Source of the DNA: Fibrobacter sp. UWB11
GTDB taxonomy: Bacteria; Fibrobacterota; Fibrobacteria; Fibrobacterales; Fibrobacteraceae
Reading direction: 5' to 3'
DNA: 64,000 nt
Assembly (NCBI RefSeq): GCF_900143015.1
Contig: NZ_FSRT01000004.1
Span: 1 to 64,000, forward strand
Positions 40,165-48,380 of this stretch are shown here, in pieces (position 1 is the first letter of the stretch; the number at the start of each line of letters is the position of its first letter). A program made the position numbers and the translations under genes. A model generated the notes under the pieces. That model saw only the letters and a program-made list of their open reading frames with translations, made no database searches and had not been told where the DNA came from.

Positions 40165-41082
40165 ATGAATAACAAAAAAATCATACCACTTACGTTTGCT
40201 ACGCTGAGTGTCGCGGGTGCGCTAAGTGCGTGTTCTGATACTGCCGTTGTCGGCGCTGATGTTCAGGGCAATTCGGTGGCTTTGAGTTCAAGCTCTGTTA
40301 CTGAACCGGGCTCGTCAAATTCTCTAAATGGAATTCCGTATCTAAATGAAGAAGGAGCTTTGGCCGCTTTAAGAAGTGTAGGTAAAGGAACCGCAGTGAC
40401 TTTTAGTCATGTGGCTGGTGAGTCTAGTTATCAAACGGATTCGGTTACGGCTCATGAATCTTTTGATAGGGCTGTTCAGACAATCCTTGATGTCGATCCA
40501 ACTGTGCATCTTATTGATGAAGAACTTGTCGGTTATGATGCTTGGTATGGTATACATAAAATGAATCGTACAACCTACGTGGTAATGAAGGACGAGGAAG
40601 GTTTGGTTCATGGAGATATTCGTTTTAGTAAAGGTAGTATGGTTTTCCTTGAACGTGAAATAGACGTTGGCTGTGGAATTCCATATGTTGAAAAAAAAGA
40701 CGGGAGCATTGTGCAAATGAGTTTCGAAGATTGCATAAATTCTGATGATTGCGATTTCAGTGGGGGATTTGGAACTCATTATGAAGTCTTTTTTAACGAC
40801 AAATCGCATCCTTTCCATAAAGAACTTACTGCTATAAAATATTTGGTTACGATTGATTCTACTATCAAAGCGGAATTTGAAAAGGATTGCGCTCTCGAAA
40901 ATGGTGTACTTGAATCTAATGATGATATCCAACAGGCTTGTTTAGTCAAGGCTGAATTGAAGGATGGTGTTGAAACTTACACAGATCCTTATTGGAAAAA
41001 GTATGCTACGTATATGATAGAAAGTTGCATATTAGCTCGAGACTTTGAGGACGTTATTAGCCGCCCTAAAAACTTTATGTAA
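40165..41082 (+). CDS. Paralogous lipoprotein 2 of 3 (regulator-linked)
   Basis: 305 residues with the same lipobox leader (IIPLTFATLSVAGALSAC), a short Ser-rich stretch and the shared blocks FEKDCALENG and YTDPYWKKYATYMIESC. It is AT-rich, as its neighbours. GGAGG lies 8 nt before the ATG, and the gap to the previous gene is 17 nt. No domain could be named. Confidence 0.75.
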   Translation: MNNKKIIPLTFATLSVAGALSACSDTAVVGADVQGNSVALSSSSVTEPGSSNSLNGIPYLNEEGALAALRSVGKGTAVTFSHVAGESSYQTDSVTAHESFDRAVQTILDVDPTVHLIDEELVGYDAWYGIHKMNRTTYVVMKDEEGLVHGDIRFSKGSMVFLEREIDVGCGIPYVEKKDGSIVQMSFEDCINSDDCDFSGGFGTHYEVFFNDKSHPFHKELTAIKYLVTIDSTIKAEFEKDCALENGVLESNDDIQQACLVKAELKDGVETYTDPYWKKYATYMIESCILARDFEDVISRPKNFM

Positions 41083-41093
41083 AGGAGTCGTTT

Positions 41094-41960
41094 ATGAATA
41101 TCAAAAAAATCATTCCGCTTTCGTTTGCTGCGTTGAGTGTCGCAGGTGCGTTAAGTGCTTGTTCTGATTCTGCTGTTGTCGGTGCTGATGAACAAGCTAA
41201 CACGATGGCTGAAAATTTACTGGTCGAACAATATGACAAGATTCTAGCCAATTTAAAACAAATATCAAAACCTAATGTCGCTACTGCAGTTATTTTATCT
41301 TACGATAATGTAATTAATGTCGATTCAGTTAATGCGCATGAAACTTATAATAATGCAATTCGCGCTATGATTGATAATGATTCTGTTGCAACTTCGTTTG
41401 AAAATGAAGAAGAATGGAGGCATTCGTCTGACAATCATTTCTCAAGCAAAATGAGTCATTATTATTCAATGTTTGATGAAAATGGCGTAATGTATGGAAA
41501 AATTATGGTTTCAGAAGGTATTACGCAACCAGGTATTTTTACTAAAGGTTTTTATTGCTTTAATGAAAGCAAGTGGTATATGCTAAATAATGATGTTTAT
41601 GAAATAGATGAACATTATAATTTTGGTGTCACATCAAAATCAGTTCATATGGAAATTCGCTCTAAAGATTCTGTTATGTTGGCTCAGTTTACGGAAGATT
41701 GTGCTCTCGAAAATGGTCAGTTAGAGTCGACGGGAAATCCTTTTGTAATTGACAAAGGAACAGCCAATGAACATATTGAATTGTATCCTGCCTATTCATG
41801 CGATATTCCCCTAGAACAAAGAGCGGGGACTCTTTATAAAGATCCGCTTTGGAAAAAGTATGCTACATATGTAGCCGACAATTGTAGATCTGATTATGAG
41901 GGAGTCGAAAAGTTTATTGTTATGCCCTGTCCCGATGACGGATGCCCAAATTTCCAATAA
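41094..41960 (+). CDS. Paralogous lipoprotein 3 of 3 (regulator-linked)
   Basis: 288 residues, leader IIPLSFAALSVAGALSAC, closest in its first third to copy 2. Shared block FTEDCALENG and the C-terminal DPLWKKYATYVADNC. An extra Cys-rich end (CPDDGCPNF) is unique. AAAGGAG is 7 nt before the ATG and the gap after copy 2 is 11 nt. The set of three looks like repeated duplication of one ancestor with rapid change of the mature part. Confidence 0.75.
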   Translation: MNIKKIIPLSFAALSVAGALSACSDSAVVGADEQANTMAENLLVEQYDKILANLKQISKPNVATAVILSYDNVINVDSVNAHETYNNAIRAMIDNDSVATSFENEEEWRHSSDNHFSSKMSHYYSMFDENGVMYGKIMVSEGITQPGIFTKGFYCFNESKWYMLNNDVYEIDEHYNFGVTSKSVHMEIRSKDSVMLAQFTEDCALENGQLESTGNPFVIDKGTANEHIELYPAYSCDIPLEQRAGTLYKDPLWKKYATYVADNCRSDYEGVEKFIVMPCPDDGCPNFQ

Positions 41961-41996
41961 ATATAGTATCCCATATCTCCTGAAATAAAGTAAACT

Positions 41997-42014
41997 CCCG
42001 TTCATGTGAGCGGG
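41997..42014 (+). terminator. Hairpin after the lipoprotein operon
   Basis: CCCGTTC-ATGT-GAGCGGG, 7 bp. The T run is weak, so termination is uncertain without the next hairpin at 42049. Confidence 0.45.
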
Positions 42015-42048
42015 GGCTATTCATGTTTACCCTATCAATAAACAAGAA

Positions 42049-42073
42049 GCCCGCTCCAATCGGAGCGGGCTTT
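42049..42073. terminator. Bidirectional terminator
   Basis: A perfect 9-bp stem GCCCGCTCC / GGAGCGGGC with loop AATC, T-rich on the plus side and TTCTTGTTT on the minus side. It separates the lipoprotein operon from the convergent deacetylase gene. Confidence 0.8.
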
Positions 42074-42097
42074 CCCTAAACCACAAACTTTTTTGAA

Positions 42098-43414
42098 TTA
42101 CTTGATATTTACGGCCTTGGCCTGGTTGCCGACTTTCACGACATACATGCCCTTGGCGCCTGTGTAGACCTTTTGCACGAAGCCGATGCCCTTCGTGGTG
42201 CGGACAACGTTACCGAGGCTGTTGAACACGGTAATGCTCAAGCCCTGTGCGCCCTGAACGGTAATATAGCCGCTTGCGTCTACGTATGCAGCGAGGTGGC
42301 GACCGTCAAATACTTGTGTTGGGAGTGCGCTTGTGCCGCTGGAACTAGATTCTTCAACTTTGCTAGAAGAACTTGCAGGCGGTTCAGAGCTGGAGCTGGA
42401 TTCCGGCTTCGGAGCTTCACCGCCAGAAATCACGATGTCGCCTGCGTTCGGAACTGCGTCAAAGTAAACGTATCCACCGTCAATCTTGGATTCGAGTTTT
42501 GCGTCGCCCTGTTTGACTTCGGCCTTGGAACCGTCATACTTCACGCGGATGGAAAGCGGATAGTCGTATTTGGAAATGTTGTCGGCGATGTTATGGGTGA
42601 GCTTGACGGTGATGTTTCCACCGCTGCTGCTTGCTTCGACCTTGGAGGCCTTGCGTTCCTTGAGGTACATGGCGACATGGCCCATCGGGGCAACCCAGAT
42701 GTCCTTATCGTTCTGCTGGGCCCACTTGAGGGCACCATCGATGGCGTTGATATCTGTCGGCGAGTAGTTGGCGTTGCCGTTTTGCTTGCCCTGGAAACCA
42801 TGGGTGAGGAATGCGGCCCAGCCGTTGCTCTGGATGACTTTCTGCATTCTGCCGGTAAAGTCGTTCGTGCTCTTGAGCTGGCCTTCGGCACCGGTCATGG
42901 TGGCAGGGACCTGAGCCCAGTTGGAGGGACCGTCCTTGCCCATTTCGTCGCCCATGCCCTTCCAGCTGCCGTTGCAGATGCGGCCCACGATGTAGTTCTG
43001 CTTGACCGCGCTTTCGTTAGGCACGTTGCAGTTCGGGTAGGCGACAGTGATAATACCGTATTTCTGTTTGATATGGCTTTCGATATTTTTTTTCGAGGAG
43101 GCTTCTTCGCCACTCATGTTATTGCCGTGGCTATTGCTGTGGCTTGCGATTTCGTGCCCTTCGTCGGCCAGACCCTGGAATCCGCTCCAGTTGGGGTTCC
43201 AGTTCACCACCAGGTTGAAGGTAGCCTTGTAGCCATACTTCTTGAACATCGGACCAGCGTCGGTCACGTGGCTCGGAGCACCATCGTCAAATGTGAAGGA
43301 AGCGGCGCCCTTGCGGAAACCAGACCAAGTTGCAATTTCGGCATCCTGAGCGAAAGCAGAGCCTGCCGCAAACATTCCAACTGTAATCGCAGCGATAGAA
43401 ATTTTGTTATTCAT
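42098..43414 (-). CDS. Secreted polysaccharide deacetylase with sorting-like C-terminus
   Basis: 438 residues. Signal 1-22 (ending AFA), NodB domain with FTFDDG (Asp-Asp) and the HSNSH zinc motif, so a metal-dependent de-N- or O-acetylase of chitin, peptidoglycan or xylan. After about residue 300 come a beta-sandwich, a linker rich in Ser, Glu and Pro, and a last part (GYITVQGAQGLSITVFNSLG and onward) of about 70 residues resembling type IX secretion-type A tails, which guide proteins out and attach them. The start at 43414 is chosen for the signal peptide; the longer frame has 17 extra residues. It faces the lipoprotein operon across a shared terminator. Confidence 0.87.
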   Translation of the reverse strand: MNNKISIAAITVGMFAAGSAFAQDAEIATWSGFRKGAASFTFDDGAPSHVTDAGPMFKKYGYKATFNLVVNWNPNWSGFQGLADEGHEIASHSNSHGNNMSGEEASSKKNIESHIKQKYGIITVAYPNCNVPNESAVKQNYIVGRICNGSWKGMGDEMGKDGPSNWAQVPATMTGAEGQLKSTNDFTGRMQKVIQSNGWAAFLTHGFQGKQNGNANYSPTDINAIDGALKWAQQNDKDIWVAPMGHVAMYLKERKASKVEASSSGGNITVKLTHNIADNISKYDYPLSIRVKYDGSKAEVKQGDAKLESKIDGGYVYFDAVPNAGDIVISGGEAPKPESSSSSEPPASSSSKVEESSSSGTSALPTQVFDGRHLAAYVDASGYITVQGAQGLSITVFNSLGNVVRTTKGIGFVQKVYTGAKGMYVVKVGNQAKAVNIK

Positions 43415-43550
43415 TATCCACACCTTTGAGAGTATATTATGTAACTCTAATCTAAGATTATCCATATTAAATGGGCTTTGTAAATTTTCTTTTTGTTGTA
43501 TTCTGTTGTAACTTTACCAATAAGCTTTATTTTTCACAGTTCCCTGCTAG

Positions 43551-43581
43551 TGTCATCTTGAGCGGAGTCGAAGGATCTCGG
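43551..43581. repeat. Partial palindromic element (GTCATCTTGAGC type)
   Basis: TGTCATCTTGAGCGGAGTCG followed by AAGGATCTCGG. It matches the left half of the 90-bp element at 21611. It lies just before the -10 region of the next gene, in the divergent gap. Confidence 0.7.
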
Positions 43582-43618
43582 AGTAGGCTTCTTGTCTAAA
43601 AATCCTATATTTCTCTTT

Positions 43619-44842
43619 ATGGATTTGCAGTCGATTCTTTCTTCCGTTCTTGACGAAGTCTACGAAAAAAACGAATATCCGGCATTAGCCGCGCTCGAAG
43701 CTGAATGGTCCGAAACGCGCCCTTTCGAAGGGCTCCGTGTGCTGGTGGCGACCCCGATTTACCGCAATACGATGACTCAGTATCGCGCTCTTTTGGCGGG
43801 TGGGGCATCGCTTTTGGTCGGTTTTTCGGGTATGAACGACCCCGATGTTGTCGATTTTTTGAAAGATTGGGGCATTCCCGTCGTGATTCCGGCAGAAATG
43901 CTCGAAGCGGAGTCCCGTGGTGAATTTGTGGACTTGGTGCTCGACTGTGCGGGACCTTTTGCGGCTCTCCATCCGAAAATCGGCTTTGTGGAACTCACCC
44001 GTTCGGGCGTTCAGTACTACCAAAACGCTAAAAAGCCCGTTTTTGTTGCCGATAGCGGAATCGTCAAGCGGATCGAGACGTCTTTAGGCACCGGTGATGG
44101 CTATTTTAGGGCGCTTGAAAAGCTCGGCTTGGGTGCAGGCGAAAATGCGTCTGGCGCCGATTTCGAAGGAAAAAAGTTATTGGTTTTTGGTAGTGGCAAG
44201 GTCGGTTCGGGAATTGCGCTCCAGGGTGTGCGCCGCGGTTGCGCTGTATCCGTAGTGACGGACCTGAATCGTGCATCGTCTGAAAACGCTCCTGAAAACG
44301 CTCCTGAAAATGCCGCAAATTCGATGCCTGCAGGTGATTTTTCGGCGGTTTTAGAGCAAAATGGTGTCAATGTGGTCGATTGCCATGACTATGCGACCGT
44401 CTCCGCGCTGATTGAAAAGGCTGACTTTGTGGTGACTGCAACGGGCATAAAAGATGCTCTTGCTGCCCCGGAACTTCAAAAATCGCTCCTTTCGACATCG
44501 GCTGTTCTTGCGAATATGGGCGTCGAAGATGAATACGGTGAAGCTGTTCCCGTCGAAAAGGTGCTCAATGCCAAAGGTCCTTTGAATTTTATTCTCGAAG
44601 AACCGACGCATCTCAAGTATATCGAGACTTCGCTTGCGCTCCATGCGGCCCTTGCCGAACGCTTGGTGCAGGAGGCTGCCGGCAGTACCCAAAGCGGTTC
44701 GGATTGCGCGGCTATTGATGAAGGTCTCCGTTTCCCTCCGCAAGAAATTGAACAGCGCTTGCTTACCATTGCCATTCAAAATGGTGTTATCGGCCCTGAA
44801 ATTTGCAGCATGCTTGGCGGCATCCCCACAGAAATGGACTAA
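43619..44842 (+). CDS. SAHH-like NAD-binding Rossmann protein, unknown substrate
   Basis: 407 residues. The pattern (N-terminal domain, then a Rossmann core with VFGSGKVGSGIA, about 193-204, and DFVVTATG, and the C-terminal region FILEEPTHLKY) recalls adenosylhomocysteinase and dipicolinate synthase-like dehydrogenases, but the SAHH active-site motifs are not all visible. An ENAPENAPENA micro-repeat lies at about 226-236, likely from slippage. The start 43619 follows TATATT by 7 nt and lacks a ribosome site. The NAT-like gene follows after only 3 nt, so they form a unit, with joint substrate unknown. Confidence 0.7.
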   Translation: MDLQSILSSVLDEVYEKNEYPALAALEAEWSETRPFEGLRVLVATPIYRNTMTQYRALLAGGASLLVGFSGMNDPDVVDFLKDWGIPVVIPAEMLEAESRGEFVDLVLDCAGPFAALHPKIGFVELTRSGVQYYQNAKKPVFVADSGIVKRIETSLGTGDGYFRALEKLGLGAGENASGADFEGKKLLVFGSGKVGSGIALQGVRRGCAVSVVTDLNRASSENAPENAPENAANSMPAGDFSAVLEQNGVNVVDCHDYATVSALIEKADFVVTATGIKDALAAPELQKSLLSTSAVLANMGVEDEYGEAVPVEKVLNAKGPLNFILEEPTHLKYIETSLALHAALAERLVQEAAGSTQSGSDCAAIDEGLRFPPQEIEQRLLTIAIQNGVIGPEICSMLGGIPTEMD

Positions 44843-44845
44843 AAT

Positions 44846-45658
44846 ATGACCCCCGAGAACATGAAAAAGGTCGTAGACCTCTGCAATCAAGTTTCGAACA
44901 TCACCTACGAGAACTTGACGAAAATCATCCGTCTGGAACAGACGGGAAGTGCCGCCGGTGCGCGCAAACTCGACGATAGCGACCAGAATGATATCGATTC
45001 CTGGATGGGTGGGGGCACTTGCTTTAGCATGACGTGGCACATGTTCCAAGCACTCATGGACATGGGCTTCAAGCCGCGTCTTGTCATGGGGCACAAGCGC
45101 AAGGAACGTAACATCCACTGCGCCCTCATCTTGCCCGACCCCGACGGCAGCATTGTCACCCCGGACGCCGTTCCGGGGTCGCCACTCACGTTTAATTCCG
45201 AATTCTTACTCGATCCCGGTTACTTGATTTTCGACCCGCTCCCAATGCCCCTCCCGCAGCCGTTTGGCACTGGCGAAGCCTTTTTCCCGCTTTCCCCGAA
45301 CTGCGTGCGTCTCGTGCGTCCGACCATGGAATCCATGGAACTTTGGACGGGTGGCGCAGGCGCGCCCATGAAGCTCCGTTTCGAGTACCCTGTGGAGGGC
45401 GTTTCCGTCGAAGAATTCAAGCACCATTGGAACGAAAGCTTCTATCGCGAAATGATGACCTACCCGGTCTTGAACCGCCTTGACCGCGAAAAGGGTATCC
45501 AGTATTACTATCAGAAGGGAAACCTCGTCGTTCGCGATGCGGCTGGTTCAAAAATGACGAAAATCGAGCCCGCCGACCGCGTCCAAACCCTCAGCGACAT
45601 CTTCAAACTATCGCCGGATATCATCGAAAGAGCGCTGAAAATCCTAGAAAAAAGATAA
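44846..45658 (+). CDS. Arylamine N-acetyltransferase-like Cys-His-Asp enzyme
   Basis: 270 residues. Cys59 in GGGTCFSMTW, His91 in NIHCALIL and Asp123 in LLDPGY line up with the Cys-His-Asp triad of NAT and transglutaminase-fold enzymes. Length is typical of NAT (about 275). Acyl-CoA-dependent acetylation or amide exchange of small amines is possible, but the donor is unclear. Residues about 102-113 are coded by a palindromic element (45152-45183) read in frame, between catalytic His and Asp. The gene follows the SAHH-like gene by 3 nt. Confidence 0.72.
   Translation: MTPENMKKVVDLCNQVSNITYENLTKIIRLEQTGSAAGARKLDDSDQNDIDSWMGGGTCFSMTWHMFQALMDMGFKPRLVMGHKRKERNIHCALILPDPDGSIVTPDAVPGSPLTFNSEFLLDPGYLIFDPLPMPLPQPFGTGEAFFPLSPNCVRLVRPTMESMELWTGGAGAPMKLRFEYPVEGVSVEEFKHHWNESFYREMMTYPVLNRLDREKGIQYYYQKGNLVVRDAAGSKMTKIEPADRVQTLSDIFKLSPDIIERALKILEKR
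45152..45183. repeat. Palindromic element inside the NAT-like ORF
   Basis: ATTGTCACCCCGGACGCCGT followed by TCCGGGGTCGCC. It belongs to the GTCACCCCGG type and is read in frame (IVTPDAVPGSP), between the codons for catalytic His91 and Asp123. Confidence 0.85.
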
Positions 45659-45689
45659 GAGTTATGATGGGCGGTGAGCCCTGATTAAC

Positions 45690-47075
45690 TTATTTCAGCT
45701 TCTTGAGTTCGTGCATCATCATTGCCATGCCGATGATGGCTGCGCCTGTATCGGCAATGGGCTGTGCTAAGAACACACCTTTCAATTCAAAGTAGTGCGG
45801 TAAAACGAGCAGGAACGGAATCAAGAGAATCACCTGACGGCACGCGTTCAAGAACATAGCTCTGAGCGCCTTTCCTGTTCCCTGGAAAAAGTTTCCCGAC
45901 ACCATGCCAAAAGGAATCATGAAGAATGCGGCGGTAAAGATTCTCATGGCCCAAGCGGAAACTTGTTGCAATTCGAGATCGTTCGGGGCGAACGGGGCGA
46001 CGAATGCTTCTGCTTTCCACATCACGGCGGCCCAGCAAATGAACATGAACGCGCCTGCATAAATAAACGAGAACTTGAGCGTTTCGCGAACGCGGCCATT
46101 GAGCCTAGCGCCGTAATTGTAGCCGATAATCGGTTGCGTTCCGTGGACAAATCCCAAGAGCGGAAGCACTATAATCGAAACAACGCTGTTGATAATGCCG
46201 AATGCCGAAATCGCCAAATCGCCACCCGAGAGAACTCCGGTCGGTTTGATGCTGATGTTTCCGTAAGTCGTGAGGCTCCAGGCGAGAATTGCGTTCATAA
46301 GGCTGTTGCAAATCTGCATTACCGAAGGCGGCAATCCCAAAATGTAAATCTTGCGAACGTAGGCGGCATGCAGTTTCATGTGGCGCCAGCGAATCTTGAT
46401 GGGCGAAGACTTTTTCACGAAGAACTGCGTAATCAGGCTGCTTGCGACCAACTGCGAACAGATGGTTGCCCAGGCGGCGCCTTCGATACCCCAGTGGAAC
46501 TTCATGATGAACAGCCAGTCCAAAATAATGTTGGTCACGGCGCCTGCGATTTCGCGGAACATGGCGGTTTTGGGGTGACCCATCGAACGGATAAAGTGGT
46601 TCATGCCGGGCGCGATTGTCTGGAATACGGCACCGCACAGCAAAATGCGCATGTAGCTTTCGGCAACGGGGAGGGTCTGTTCGCTAGCTCCGAAAAGCTT
46701 GAGGAGCGGAGTCATGAAAACCTCGCCAAATGTAAAAGCGAGAATCGCCATGATAATCAGGAGCGAAAACGAGTTGTTTAAAATGATGCTCGCCTGGATG
46801 TATTTCTTTTGCCCAAGGCGAATGGCAAAAAGCGTGTTGCCGCCCACGCCGACCATCATCGATAACGCCATGATAAATAGGCAAATGGGGAAGCAGAGCG
46901 TAATGCCTGCAATGCCCAAACTTCCGACACCCTGGCCAACAAAGAATCGGTCTACAATATTATAGAGAGCGTTCACGCACATGCTTATGATGGCGGGAAC
47001 TGAAAACTGCAAGACAAGCTTCGGGATGCTTGCTGTGCCAAAAGAATTAAGGCGTTCGGAGTAAAATTCACTCAT
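45690..47075 (-). CDS. MATE-family efflux transporter
   Basis: 461 residues, twelve predicted membrane spans in two matching halves. PAIISMCVNALYNIVDRFFVG near the N-terminus is the usual MATE/DinF signature. It exports cationic drugs or metabolites using a sodium or proton gradient. ATG 47075 is chosen for the good -10 box ending 8 nt upstream and the MATE-typical N-terminus. It is not preceded by a ribosome site, a probable leaderless transcript. The promoter overlaps a perfect inverted repeat, so it may be controlled by a repressor. Confidence 0.92.
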   Translation of the reverse strand: MSEFYSERLNSFGTASIPKLVLQFSVPAIISMCVNALYNIVDRFFVGQGVGSLGIAGITLCFPICLFIMALSMMVGVGGNTLFAIRLGQKKYIQASIILNNSFSLLIIMAILAFTFGEVFMTPLLKLFGASEQTLPVAESYMRILLCGAVFQTIAPGMNHFIRSMGHPKTAMFREIAGAVTNIILDWLFIMKFHWGIEGAAWATICSQLVASSLITQFFVKKSSPIKIRWRHMKLHAAYVRKIYILGLPPSVMQICNSLMNAILAWSLTTYGNISIKPTGVLSGGDLAISAFGIINSVVSIIVLPLLGFVHGTQPIIGYNYGARLNGRVRETLKFSFIYAGAFMFICWAAVMWKAEAFVAPFAPNDLELQQVSAWAMRIFTAAFFMIPFGMVSGNFFQGTGKALRAMFLNACRQVILLIPFLLVLPHYFELKGVFLAQPIADTGAAIIGMAMMMHELKKLK

Positions 47076-47083
47076 CGCGCCCA

Positions 47084-47112
47084 AATATAGCAAAAGGCGA
47101 GTGTAGCGCCAA
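47084..47112 (-). promoter_or_regulatory. Promoter of the MATE gene
   Basis: Minus strand: TTGGCG, 17 nt, then TATATT ending 8 nt before the ATG. The -35 box lies within one arm of the inverted repeat at 47108-47125. Confidence 0.65.
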
Positions 47113-47125
47113 TACTTGTATTGGC
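47108..47125. promoter_or_regulatory. Perfect inverted repeat at the MATE promoter (operator candidate)
   Basis: GCCAATAC-TT-GTATTGGC, 8 bp arms, overlapping the -35 region. It suits a dimeric TetR or MarR-type repressor site. It could also act as a terminator for the upstream cyclase gene, but no T run follows. Confidence 0.5.
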
Positions 47126-47159
47126 ATTACCGAGCCGAGCTATATTTTTACCTTTTTCG

Positions 47160-48038
47160 CTAGGGCGCAGCCACCTGGTTTTTGCCGCAGTTTTTGGCTA
47201 CATACAGCAATTTGTCGCTTTGGGCGATAAGTTCGGTGATTTGAGTCACGTCGGCCCCTTTCTGCGATGCAAGCCCAAGGGAAATCGTCACCGGGATAAT
47301 CGTATCCATCCATGAGAAAATGTGGCGCTCGATGGTAAAACGCAATTTTTCGGCGCGCTTCTTGGCATCTTCTGGAGAAATATCGCTCATGAGCAGCAAA
47401 AATTCTTCTCCGCCGTAGCGGGCGAGCAGGTCGGAATCACGCTTTTCGTCGTTCAGCAACCGGGCCACTTCTTTTAAAATGAGGTCCCCGCATTGGTGCC
47501 CCCAAGTGTCGTTCACGTGCTTGAAGTTGTCTACATCGATCATCACGACATGGACAAACGTGTCGTTGCGGCGTGCAAATACAAGTTCTCCGGCCGAACG
47601 GTCCATGAATGCTTGGCGGTTCAAAATGCCTGTCAGTGAATCCATGGTCGCTGCTTCGTAGAGCTCACGGCTAAAAGCTTCTTCGCTCGGGTCCTTGTAG
47701 GCAACCTTTAAAACCATCTTGCCAATCTGAAGCCTGTTGTCAGAATCAAGAATTTGCTTGTGGATGAAGTTCCCGTCGACAAACGTTCCATTTGTGCTGC
47801 CAAGGTCTTCGACCGTGACATTCTGTCCGTCAAACGAAAGGGAACAGTGCTTGCGGCTTACCAGTTCGTCTTCGAAACGAATGTCGGCGTCTTGCCCGCG
47901 TCCGAGAATCACGGTCCCCTTTTCGAGAGGTATTTGTGCAAACGCGCTTTGCGGGTACAGAACTATTAAATGTGGATGAATGACCATCGGGTTAAACATG
48001 ATGGTGTTGTCTTTATTGATGATGGTTTCATCTTCCAT
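47160..48038 (-). CDS. FHA-GGDEF diguanylate cyclase
   Basis: 292 residues. An FHA domain (about 40-115: ILGRGQDADIRFED, SRKHCSL, STNGTFVDG), which binds phosphothreonine, is fused to a GGDEF domain with an intact active-site RYGGEEF (about 203-209). It makes c-di-GMP. The fusion suggests control by Ser/Thr kinase signalling. GAGGGA lies 5-7 nt before the ATG. Opposite in effect to the HD-GYP protein at 34213. Confidence 0.93.
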   Translation of the reverse strand: MEDETIINKDNTIMFNPMVIHPHLIVLYPQSAFAQIPLEKGTVILGRGQDADIRFEDELVSRKHCSLSFDGQNVTVEDLGSTNGTFVDGNFIHKQILDSDNRLQIGKMVLKVAYKDPSEEAFSRELYEAATMDSLTGILNRQAFMDRSAGELVFARRNDTFVHVVMIDVDNFKHVNDTWGHQCGDLILKEVARLLNDEKRDSDLLARYGGEEFLLLMSDISPEDAKKRAEKLRFTIERHIFSWMDTIIPVTISLGLASQKGADVTQITELIAQSDKLLYVAKNCGKNQVAAP

Positions 48039-48380
48039 AATAATCCCTCGCGTTAGCGCTATCCCTATTTAAAATATAGAAGTAGTTTTAAGATTGGTTT
48101 GAAATAGTTTGAACTTTGAACTTCGAATTATCCATATAATACAGGCATGATACGCCTTGTTTTGTAAGTAGATTTTTACAATGTTTAAACAAATTTTCAA
48201 AACGTAAGTTTTGTGTTGAAAAAGTGTGAATAAAAGCACGGATTGGCTTACATAAATTTTTTTTCACATATCTTTAATAGAAAAAATTTCCTTTTTTCAA
48301 TTAAAAAAGTAGATTTCATGCGGTGTAGTATATCAAGGAGGGCTTCTTCTTGATGTTCTGCGTGGTCAGAGAGAACCAAA

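Noticed and set aside
44281-44330. Short direct repeats (GAAAACGCTCCT) taken as a CRISPR or VNTR
   Set aside because: The unit is 12 nt, coding, repeated about two and a half times with no spacers; simple slippage inside an ORF.
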